Shown: positions 1 to 5,637 of the stretch, in pieces
How positions within the stretch are numbered: the first letter of the stretch is position 1
How the letters are laid out: every line of letters begins with the position of its first letter
Assembly: GCA_002787295.1 (NCBI GenBank)
Contig: PCWJ01000010.1
Coordinates: 1 to 10,198, forward strand
Direction of reading: 5' to 3'
From: Candidatus Nealsonbacteria bacterium CG11_big_fil_rev_8_21_14_0_20_37_68
GTDB lineage: Bacteria; Patescibacteriota; Minisyncoccia; Minisyncoccales; GCA-002782225
Length of the DNA stretch: 10,198 bases
Position numbers and translations under genes: made by a program
The notes under the pieces: generated by a model
The model's database searches: none
What the model was told of the DNA's origin: nothing
What the model saw: the letters and a program-made list of their open reading frames with translations, nothing else

Positions 1-7
1 CACTAAA

Positions 8-49
8 CGAATAGTTTGTCCGCCGAAGGCGGACTGGGCTATTCGCCCA
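8..49. repeat. Nested palindrome with C-GAA-G hairpin tip
   Basis: An outer 7-bp perfect inverted repeat, CGAATAG at 8-14 and CTATTCG at 39-45, encloses a 7-bp hairpin GTCCGCC (18-24), loop GAA, GGCGGAC (28-34). An overlapping alternative hairpin, TGGGC (35-39) with GCCCA (45-49), would compete with the outer stem. The core CCGCCGAAGGCGG recurs at 7124-7136 inside iscS. C-GAA-G is a loop known to be very stable in single-stranded DNA. Its role is unknown; it may be a dispersed repeat or the end of a transcript from the left. Confidence 0.55.
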
Positions 50-146
50 TCGTGTGCCGCCAGAGTAAAACACTTCCTTATAAGCGCTGATTTCAAAATT
101 AAGTCATTCTATAGCAAATTAGGTGCGGGGTTTATTTAAATCCTTA

Positions 147-178
147 CCGGGTAGTAGAAGCTTTGCTTCACTACCCGG
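147..178 (-). terminator. Strong stem-loop directly after the minus-strand cassette
   Basis: CCGGGTAG (147-154) pairs with CTACCCGG (171-178), and an inner GAAGC (157-161) pairs with GCTTC (165-169) around a TTT loop (AAA on the minus strand), with one bulged base between the stems. It starts one base after the stop codon of the KamA-type gene, so it is well placed to end that transcript or protect its 3' end. It is not followed by a proper T-run on the minus strand, only a mixed A/T stretch, so Rho-independent termination is uncertain. The GC-AAA-GC tip matches palindromes at 9191-9205 and 9404-9422, so it may equally be a dispersed repeat serving as a gene end. Confidence 0.5.
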
Positions 179-179
179 C

Positions 180-1109
180 TTAGTACATTTTTATTTTTTT
201 CTCCAAAAAATCAGTAAAATTAGAAGTATTAAAGTTCCAAAAGTTAAGGGGGGCAGGGATTTTTCCTGAACCATTTGGTGCATCAATAACATGAAATGGA
301 AAGGCAATGCCAGAAAGATTTTTTCTAAGTTTTGTCATAATTTTAATTTCTTTCTCAATTGGAGCAATAAAATGTTCAATCCCCTTAACTAAGTCGCAAT
401 GAAAAATATAATATGGTCTGACGCCAAGTTCTGAAAGTTTTGTAAATAAATCTGCCAAAACTTTATAAGAATCGTTAATTCCCCTTAAAAATACCGCTTG
501 AGAAAGTAAAATTGCTCCGGTCTTTTTTAAAGCTTTTATCGCGCTTAAGGTTTGAGGAGTTAATTCATCCGGATGCTCAATGTGAATAGAAAGATAAAAT
601 GTTTTTTTTCTATTAATTTTTGTAAATTCAGCCAAAATCTTTTTAGTTAAAAGTCGAGGATTAGAAACCGGAACTCTGGTGTGAACTCGGATTATTTTTA
701 TTTGAGATAACCTTGAAAACTTTCTTAAAGTGGAAATTAGTAATTCTGGAACCGTCAGGGGATCGCCTCCGGAAAAAATCGCTTCGTTAATTGTCGGTTT
801 AGATTTGATATAATCTATCATTTTTTCAATATCTTTTGGAGAAATTTCCCCTTTTTTAATATCAGATACTTCACGGCGCCTGGTGCAGAATCTACAGAAA
901 GAAGCACAATTTAAAGTCAATTCTATTAAAACTCTTTTTGGGTATTTATGAATCAATCCCTTAACTTTTTTATATTTTTCTTCAAGAAGGGGATCTAAAG
1001 AAGTTGCCCTAGAGAATTCCTTTTCTTTCGGGGAAGGGAAGAATTGTTTTCCAACTGCCGATGATTTTTTGGCTAATTTTCTTAAGTGACTACTAATTTT
1101 AACTAACAT
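180..1109 (-). CDS. kamA: KamA-family radical SAM lysine 2,3-aminomutase
   Basis: Predicted radical S-adenosylmethionine, PLP-dependent aminomutase that moves an amino group from C2 to C3, most likely converting L-lysine to beta-lysine in the cytoplasm. The 309-residue protein has the radical SAM cluster C68-x3-C72-x2-C75 followed by TRRR, the SGGDPL motif at 113-118, and the C-terminal DAPNGSGKIP segment at 276-285, whose K283 corresponds to the PLP lysine of KamA. Residues known to hold lysine in clostridial KamA appear present: an Arg in CTRRR, Asp239 in CDL and Asp276 in DAP, which argues against a glutamate aminomutase. The protein is shorter than classical KamA (about 415 residues) and closer to EpmB, the EF-P beta-lysylation enzyme, but no EpmA or EF-P gene is here. 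It is last in a four-gene minus-strand cassette; its start overlaps the preceding ATP-grasp gene by 11 bases, suggesting translational coupling. No AblB-type acetyltransferase neighbour is visible, so osmolyte synthesis is not supported. The substrate, free or peptide-bound, is unknown. Confidence 0.8.
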   Translation of the reverse strand: MLVKISSHLRKLAKKSSAVGKQFFPSPKEKEFSRATSLDPLLEEKYKKVKGLIHKYPKRVLIELTLNCASFCRFCTRRREVSDIKKGEISPKDIEKMIDYIKSKPTINEAIFSGGDPLTVPELLISTLRKFSRLSQIKIIRVHTRVPVSNPRLLTKKILAEFTKINRKKTFYLSIHIEHPDELTPQTLSAIKALKKTGAILLSQAVFLRGINDSYKVLADLFTKLSELGVRPYYIFHCDLVKGIEHFIAPIEKEIKIMTKLRKNLSGIAFPFHVIDAPNGSGKIPAPLNFWNFNTSNFTDFLEKKIKMY

Positions 1110-2124
1110 AAATTTTATAACGCCGGCAGGCGGCTTTAATTATTTTATCTAACATTTCTTCAAAACTATAACCGGCGACTCTGGCAGCTAAAGGAAAGCG
1201 AGAATTTTCTTTCGGGTCAGGAATTATTCCCGGAATTTGATTTATTTCCAAAACATTTGGGTTACCTTTTTTGTCTAATCTTAAATCTATTCGACACCAA
1301 TCTAAAATTTCCAAAACCTCTTTAGTTTTTAAACAAATTTCTTTTATTTTTCGCCACAGATTTTTTTTAATTTCTGCCGGACAAATCACAGTCTTTATTT
1401 TATTTTTTGGATTATCAACCAACCATTTCACTTCGTAAGAATCCATCGGAATAAATTTTTGGGGTAATTCTGAAAAATTTAGCTCCACCGGTGGCAAAAT
1501 TTCCACCGGATTATTTTCGATTAAACCCACGGTAAATTCTCTTCCTTCTAAAAATTCTTCTACTAAAGCCGGTTGATTAAAATTTTTTATCACTTCTTTT
1601 ATTTTTTTTCTCAACTCTTTTTCAGTTTTTACAAAAGAATTTTGGAAAATTCCCTTTGAGGAACCTTCGTAATTTGGTTTAATAATTAAGGGAAATTTTA
1701 AATCTTTCTTTAATTTTTCATTACCTATTTTAAAAAGCTGAAATTTTGGAGTAGGAACGTGGTGAAGAATCAGTATTTTTTTTGTCAGGGCTTTATTTAA
1801 ACAAATTGCCTGGGTTAAAGGTTTTGAACCTATATAGGGAATTTTTAACATCTCGAGCATTGCTGGGATTTGAGCTTCGCGATCCGAACCCGAGATTCCC
1901 TCAGCGATATTAAAAACTAAATCAATTTTTGATTTCAATTTTTTAAATTTTAGATAGGAATTCTCATCTGCCTCAATTAAAAAAACTCTATGGCCGAGTT
2001 TCTTCAAACTCCTGGCAATTCCTCTAATCGTTTCCGGCGTATCAAATTCCGCTTCCTCAATGGATTTTTTATTTTTCAAGGAGGGTTTTACGTGCCTGAC
2101 ATTAAAAGTAAAGACAATATTCAT
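1099..2124 (-). CDS. D-alanine-D-alanine ligase-like ATP-grasp enzyme
   Basis: ATP-grasp ligase of the Ddl type, expected to activate a carboxylate as an acyl phosphate and join it to an amino acid amine; D-Ala-D-Ala for the cell wall is the classical product. The 341-residue length fits Ddl. An N-terminal pre-ATP-grasp domain with the DLVFNIAEG segment (68-76) is followed by the ATP-binding KPNYEGSSKGI (149-159), EEFLEGREF (189-197), the metal-binding region around D280 and E293-I-N295, and the PGI turn at 298-300. The gene follows the second MurL-like gene after 22 bases and overlaps the KamA-type gene by 11 bases. No Shine-Dalgarno motif precedes the start; the nearest G-rich stretch lies about 20 bases upstream. 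The neighbours suggest the true substrate could be a modified or beta amino acid instead of D-Ala. The family is secure, the substrate is not. Confidence 0.8.
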   Translation of the reverse strand: MNIVFTFNVRHVKPSLKNKKSIEEAEFDTPETIRGIARSLKKLGHRVFLIEADENSYLKFKKLKSKIDLVFNIAEGISGSDREAQIPAMLEMLKIPYIGSKPLTQAICLNKALTKKILILHHVPTPKFQLFKIGNEKLKKDLKFPLIIKPNYEGSSKGIFQNSFVKTEKELRKKIKEVIKNFNQPALVEEFLEGREFTVGLIENNPVEILPPVELNFSELPQKFIPMDSYEVKWLVDNPKNKIKTVICPAEIKKNLWRKIKEICLKTKEVLEILDWCRIDLRLDKKGNPNVLEINQIPGIIPDPKENSRFPLAARVAGYSFEEMLDKIIKAACRRYKIYVS

Positions 2125-2146
2125 GTTAAATCTTTAAACTTTTTCC

Positions 2147-3457
2147 CTAAATTAAAGATCTAAACTGTTTTGGTACATAAACTAAATTTGTATGCTCTTT
2201 TAGCAAATCTTTTTTTATTAGTTTTATTTTGTTTTTAATTTTTGGAAAAATATTTTCTAAAAAATATACCATTACAGGCGAATTCAGGTCCTTTTTCTGT
2301 TTATGGATTTGATATAAAGCAAACCAAACTTCTTTTTTTTCTCCTACACAGCTTAACGGTTTCTTAGCATTGAAATCCATTAGGGGTTTGCATAATTTTA
2401 TATCTTGTAATAAATCTTTACGAAAGTATTTTTTTAAAAATTGTTTAGTGATAAGGGGAAGGGAGATAATATAAATAAAAGCACACTTAGGGCATTTGGC
2501 ACAAAAATTAAATTTGGAATTACTTTCATTGCAGGAGGTCCAAATGTCAAAATATTTTGAATCCGAAAAGAATATTTCGGCAATTTTATACTCGTAAAGA
2601 CCGAAAAATGGCGAAAAATATATAAAATTTTTATTTATGTATTTATGAATATATTGATTAATTTTTTTTGCAAAGAATATTGTTTTATCGTATTGATGAT
2701 TTACTTTTTTACTTTGATAAACCGCGTTACCAAAATTTGAACTATATTCGTTATTTATCACTAAATAACTAAATTGGTCTCCATATAAAAGCGCGTTAAA
2801 AATTAAATTCCCCATCACAAATACAGGATAATCTTTACTTTTGCAGCTGTAGAGTTTTAATAAATTTGAAACATTAGTAATTTCGCTACGAATTTTTATG
2901 GCATTGTACTTTTTCTTCAATTTTTCATAAACTTTTTTGCCCCAATACCAATTTCTGTCAGGATAATGTAAAAAGAATAAAGTTAAATTTGTTGTTATAT
3001 TATTATTTTCGAATATTTTTAGGGCAGTTAAAGATTCTTTACCCCCCGACATCGCTAGCAAGACATTATGATTCAAATTAGATTTTAGTGGAGATATCTT
3101 AATGTTGCTTTTATTTATCCATTCGGCATCGAGGAGTGAAGTTGCAAGGTTTTCTTCATAAATTCTTTCAATGGCCAATCTTTTATATGTTTCTTTCCAG
3201 AAATTTAAAGCCCCATTGGCTAATTTAATCGCTTCAATAACAATTTTTTGAGGGAGAGATATCATTGCCAAATCCAGCATATATGAAAGCCCAATATTAG
3301 CAGCAACTAAATATTTTTGTTTATTGTTTAAAGTTATTTTTGAATCTTTGAAAGAAGTAAAAAAACTGTATTCTTTCCCGTCGATTAAATAATAAAACCT
3401 CAAACCCTCTTTTTTTATTTTTATTTTTTTAAAATTTAAAACTTTTGCTCTTTGCAT
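2147..3457 (-). CDS. murL: MurL-like ATP-dependent peptide epimerase (PP-loop)
   Basis: Probably related to MurL, which in Xanthomonas epimerises the terminal L-Glu of UDP-MurNAc-L-Ala-L-Glu to D-Glu, using ATP to give AMP and PPi. The 436-residue length matches. An N-terminal domain (about 1-125) precedes a PP-loop SGGKES at 137-142, an NNEYSS block at 235-240, a VNHQYDKT block at 252-259, a cysteine knuckle C309, C319, C322, C325, and a late CVGEKKE block at 370-376. From memory these blocks, in this order, match MurL closely; I could not align them. The PP-loop carries Glu141 where SGGxDS proteins have Asp. QueC-type proteins share the PP-loop and cysteine layout but are about half this size. 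The gene lies 17 bases after a divergent paralogue and 22 bases before a Ddl-like gene, which supports a cell-wall or peptide role. It is conspicuously AT-rich, with long T-runs on the plus strand. No Shine-Dalgarno motif precedes the start. Confidence 0.62.
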   Translation of the reverse strand: MQRAKVLNFKKIKIKKEGLRFYYLIDGKEYSFFTSFKDSKITLNNKQKYLVAANIGLSYMLDLAMISLPQKIVIEAIKLANGALNFWKETYKRLAIERIYEENLATSLLDAEWINKSNIKISPLKSNLNHNVLLAMSGGKESLTALKIFENNNITTNLTLFFLHYPDRNWYWGKKVYEKLKKKYNAIKIRSEITNVSNLLKLYSCKSKDYPVFVMGNLIFNALLYGDQFSYLVINNEYSSNFGNAVYQSKKVNHQYDKTIFFAKKINQYIHKYINKNFIYFSPFFGLYEYKIAEIFFSDSKYFDIWTSCNESNSKFNFCAKCPKCAFIYIISLPLITKQFLKKYFRKDLLQDIKLCKPLMDFNAKKPLSCVGEKKEVWFALYQIHKQKKDLNSPVMVYFLENIFPKIKNKIKLIKKDLLKEHTNLVYVPKQFRSLI

Positions 3458-3474
3458 AATATAAAAGATTAGGG

Positions 3475-5052
3475 TTATATTCGTTCTAAATTCTTAAGCT
3501 CTTCTCGAAAAATCCTTAAAGTTTTTTCTCTTAGTTCATTTGGTACGGTAGTGGTCGAGTGAATACCGAAATATTTCTTTTTTAATTCTTTTTCTCTTTT
3601 TTCCGCTTCTTTCAAATATAGCTTTTTGAATAAATCAATTAATTCCCCTTCGTAACTATTTTTATATGCCAAATAAAAAGCCAAGAGTTGCTCATCCCTT
3701 CCCAATCGAGCCTTATCATATCCACAACTTTTTTCAGTTCCGTCCTCAAAGAGGGCAAATTTATTTTTATGTTTCAGTTGAAGCATATTGGTAGGAAAAT
3801 CTAAATTTTTGGGATTGATTTTATTTGCCAAAAGGAAAATGTAAACCCTGGCGCATTTTGAACAATTTCCACACCAGCGATGATTTTTCATTTCGGGCTC
3901 ATCTTCTCCACAAGACATTTGATATTTCGCAATTTCTGGATAGCGGTGATGTAAAATTCGAATAATTGCTAAATCATGCAACGGTTCAATCAAAGAACCA
4001 ACTTTAAGATTTTTCATTCCCAAAACTCTGACGATTCTCTGTAAGTTTAATATCCATTCCACGGTTTGATCATAGGCCGGATAACCCCAGAAACCCTCTT
4101 GGTCTAAAAATTTATAATTACAAGATTGCTCATTTGAGTAAAAAAGATAGCGAGCTTTTTTTACATAGGCAATCGGCAAGCCCATCAATCCAAATTGAGC
4201 CAAATTAAGCTCCCAACCGTACCCGTCATTATTTATAAAATCCCTTAATTGTCCTGCCCCGTTTTCTACAAACAAAACCTTCTTTTTAAATTCTTCAAAG
4301 AATCTTTTCGCTAATATTTCTTTGTTATAATCTTCTATGGGTGAAAGAGGCTCTTTTACATAGAAAGGTATTGTTTTAATCCCAATTTCATTACAAACAC
4401 CGTATGTGAGCAAACTATCCTTTCCGAAAGAAAAGAGCATAACGGCAACATTTTCAGTTTTTCTTTGAGGTGGGACTCCAACCCTCCCACCACCCTCCCA
4501 AACTTTCGTTTGGGCCCCTTGATAAGTTCGATTTTTTTCTCCATTGAAATGATACTCAATTTTAGAGAATTTATTCAATATTTCTGAAGTTTTCTTGGAT
4601 TTTGAAAAAGCAGTGGCCGGTAGAGCATTTTTAAATCCTTCACTGATGACCTCTTTTATTAAAGGCTCTGGCATCTGGTAAGACAAAGAATTGATATCTA
4701 ATATATAGGGCAAGTGTAAGGTTAGGGCAAAAGATAAATTTTCGGCAAGTAATTTTTGAGAAAGAAATGGATATTTTCTCCAGAGATTTTTTGGATAATT
4801 TATCGAGAAAGGATTTCCGTTAACATTTAATTCAATACCATTTTTTCTAATTTTTGGTCTAATTAAAATTTTTCTTTCATCCCCCGCCATATTTTTAGTG
4901 GGGGATGAAACAAAAAAGGGACCCAATCTCTTGAGAGGTTCCTTTGTTTTTGAAATTTTATTTTTTAAAAAAAAACTATCCGGAGGATCGTCTTCTTTAT
5001 TGATTTTTTCTGATGAAGATTTTGTAGTTTTGACTGCTGGAGAGTTAGCCAT
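3475..5052 (-). CDS. Second MurL-like PP-loop protein with two palindrome insertions
   Basis: Divergent paralogue of the next gene downstream and first gene of the minus-strand cassette. After a low-complexity, charged N-terminal tail (1 to about 60), a MurL-like N domain leads to a PP-loop SFGKDS at 208-213 (the usual SGGKDS has Gly at the second position), a YSNEQS block at 305-310, PAYDQTVEW at 325-333, a cysteine knuckle C381, C394, C397, C400, and a late CGYDKARLGRDE block at 443-454. At 525 residues it is about 90 longer than its neighbour. Much of the excess comes from the N-terminal tail, part of which is encoded by an 11-bp inverted repeat, and from residues about 178-195, encoded by the hairpin/G-run repeat at 4475-4519. 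An internal Met55 could be an alternative start, but a promoter ten bases upstream of position 5052 favours the long form. Function is likely ATP-dependent (AMP-forming) peptide or amino-acid modification. A QueC-like nucleotide role is the main alternative. Confidence 0.6.
   Translation of the reverse strand: MANSPAVKTTKSSSEKINKEDDPPDSFFLKNKISKTKEPLKRLGPFFVSSPTKNMAGDERKILIRPKIRKNGIELNVNGNPFSINYPKNLWRKYPFLSQKLLAENLSFALTLHLPYILDINSLSYQMPEPLIKEVISEGFKNALPATAFSKSKKTSEILNKFSKIEYHFNGEKNRTYQGAQTKVWEGGGRVGVPPQRKTENVAVMLFSFGKDSLLTYGVCNEIGIKTIPFYVKEPLSPIEDYNKEILAKRFFEEFKKKVLFVENGAGQLRDFINNDGYGWELNLAQFGLMGLPIAYVKKARYLFYSNEQSCNYKFLDQEGFWGYPAYDQTVEWILNLQRIVRVLGMKNLKVGSLIEPLHDLAIIRILHHRYPEIAKYQMSCGEDEPEMKNHRWCGNCSKCARVYIFLLANKINPKNLDFPTNMLQLKHKNKFALFEDGTEKSCGYDKARLGRDEQLLAFYLAYKNSYEGELIDLFKKLYLKEAEKREKELKKKYFGIHSTTTVPNELREKTLRIFREELKNLERI
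4475..4519 (-). repeat. Hairpin/G-run repeat, copy A (inside MurL-like gene)
   Basis: Read on the minus strand, this copy runs AGGGG, then stem CCCAAAC, loop GAAA, stem GTTTGGG, then AGGG, TGGT, GGG, A, GGG and a TTGGAGT end. The 22-base tail matches copy B at 20 positions and the stem arms differ from the other copies by paired changes. The G-rich strand is the coding strand. The repeat encodes roughly residues 178-193 of the host protein, and its first base falls at the third codon position. Confidence 0.8.
4875..4910. repeat. 11-bp perfect inverted repeat in coding sequence
   Basis: TTTCATCCCCC (4875-4885) is the exact reverse complement of GGGGGATGAAA (4900-4910), separated by 14 bases. 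It encodes part of the nonconserved N-terminal tail of the first MurL-like protein (about residues 48-60), including the possible alternative start Met55. It differs from the hairpin/G-run repeat at 4475-4519 and may be another small palindromic insertion or an RNA structure affecting translation. Confidence 0.6.
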
Positions 5053-5068
5053 TTTTTGCGATTATTAA

Positions 5069-5096
5069 ATAGTATCTCACCAAGAACGATTGTCAA
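5069..5096 (-). promoter_or_regulatory. Sigma70-type promoter for the minus-strand cassette
   Basis: On the minus strand a perfect TTGACA (5091-5096) is followed after 16 bases by TACTAT (5069-5074), a four-of-six match to TATAAT. Transcription would begin near 5062, only about ten bases before the ATG at 5052, so the first mRNA of the cassette would have almost no leader. This agrees with the absence of a Shine-Dalgarno motif there. The promoter is divergent from the iscR promoter, with 120 bases of DNA between their -10 boxes' outer ends at most. Confidence 0.6.
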
Positions 5097-5150
5097 GTGT
5101 GAATAACTTTATTTAGTTAAACGGGGTCTATTTTTTTGTTTTTTGCAAAT

Positions 5151-5179
5151 TTGACAATGTGTTTTGTGCTTGCTATACT
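5151..5179 (+). promoter_or_regulatory. Near-consensus extended -10 promoter for the isc operon
   Basis: TTGACA (5151-5156, perfect) and TATACT (5174-5179, five of six) are spaced by exactly 17 bases, and TG at 5171-5172 forms an extended -10 element. Transcription is expected to begin around 5186, giving a leader of roughly 23 bases before the iscR start. A strong promoter whose start site lies inside an inverted repeat suits a repressed regulator operon. Confidence 0.82.
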
Positions 5180-5205
5180 AAAACCGACCAATTTCGTCGG
5201 TTTTA
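5179..5205. promoter_or_regulatory. Inverted repeat, candidate IscR/Rrf2 operator
   Basis: AAAACCGAC (5180-5188) is exactly mirrored by GTCGGTTTT (5196-5204) around a 7-base centre; a further T-A pair at 5179/5205 makes ten pairs. The dyad begins at the -10 box and covers the expected transcription start, the classical place for a repressor. Its roughly 25-bp size fits Rrf2 family operators. Autoregulation by the adjacent Rrf2 protein is inferred. The sequence is not the E. coli IscR type 1 consensus. Confidence 0.62.
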
Positions 5206-5208
5206 AAT

Positions 5209-5622
5209 ATGAAAATTTCTACTAAATCTCAATACGGTTTGCGGGCTATGGTATATCTGGCAAAGTTCCCACAAAAAATTTGCTCTCTAAGGTCAATTTC
5301 GAAAGACGAGGGCATCTCTTTTGATTATTTAGAGAAAATAATTTCTAAATTAAAAAAAGCAGGCTTAATTAAAGCCAAAAGAGGAGTTCAGGGAGGATAT
5401 TTTTTAAATAAGTCTCCAGCTGAAATTAAAATTAGAGAAATAATTAAGGCTTTAGAGGGAACTACCGGTTTGGTTAAGTGTATGGCTGCTGAAAAATATC
5501 ACTGCCCAAGAGAAAAAAAATGTTTGACTAAGATTTTTTGGAAAAAAATTCAAGTATCTTTGAATTCTATCTTTGATTCATCGACCTTAGCAGATTTAAT
5601 AAAAGGTTCTAAGGCTACCTAA
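5209..5622 (+). CDS. iscR: Rrf2/IscR-family transcriptional regulator
   Basis: Winged-helix repressor that likely senses Fe-S cluster or sulfur status and controls this operon. The 137-residue protein opens with the typical MKISTKSQYGLRAMVYLA, has the recognition region around 24-52, and the wing with RGVQGGYFL at 58-66. Three cysteines in the cluster region, C91, C99 and C105, match the three IscR cysteines, with spacing 7 and 5 instead of 5 and 5. The fourth IscR ligand, His107 in E. coli (CLTH), is Lys108 here (CLTK), so cluster coordination would differ; His98, next to C99, could substitute. The gene is first in the operon, directly downstream of a strong promoter with a dyad. CymR-type cysteine-metabolism regulators of the same family lack the cysteines, so IscR is the better guess, though the neighbouring cysteine synthase leaves a sulfur-sensing role open. 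Confidence 0.82.
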   Translation: MKISTKSQYGLRAMVYLAKFPQKICSLRSISKDEGISFDYLEKIISKLKKAGLIKAKRGVQGGYFLNKSPAEIKIREIIKALEGTTGLVKCMAAEKYHCPREKKCLTKIFWKKIQVSLNSIFDSSTLADLIKGSKAT

Positions 5623-5637
5623 ATTAAAATTTACAAT

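Larger units (their letters stand above)
1..179. other. Left-edge region without a convincing gene
   Basis: No recognisable gene lies here. One plus-strand frame is open from the left edge to a stop at 137-139 (about 45 codons) and could be the tail of a gene that begins outside the window, but its translation resembles no family I know and its first part is built from a palindrome, so I do not call it. The stretch is visibly less AT-rich than the genes beside it and holds two strong inverted repeats, at 8-49 and 147-178, listed separately. I see no tRNA or rRNA. Confidence 0.5.

Noticed and set aside
2..139. Plus-strand open frame running in from the left edge
   Set aside because: About 45 codons, no recognisable family, and its first third comes from a palindrome; not enough to call a gene.
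180..1109. EpmB for EF-P beta-lysylation, or AblA for N-acetyl-beta-lysine
   Set aside because: Length is near EpmB, but no EpmA, EF-P or AblB-type acetyltransferase is adjacent; kept only as alternatives.
1485..1494. CCACCGGTGG palindrome in the Ddl-like gene
   Set aside because: It encodes part of an ordinary LPPVEL stretch, has no loop and is short enough to be chance.
4356..4559. Minus-strand 67-codon open frame
   Set aside because: It is another frame of the first MurL-like gene and overlaps its PP-loop; its openness partly reflects the inserted repeat.
2147..5052. QueC-type deazaguanine synthases
   Set aside because: Shared PP-loop and four-cysteine layout, but the proteins are about twice as long and have extra blocks matching MurL; no other queuosine gene is nearby.
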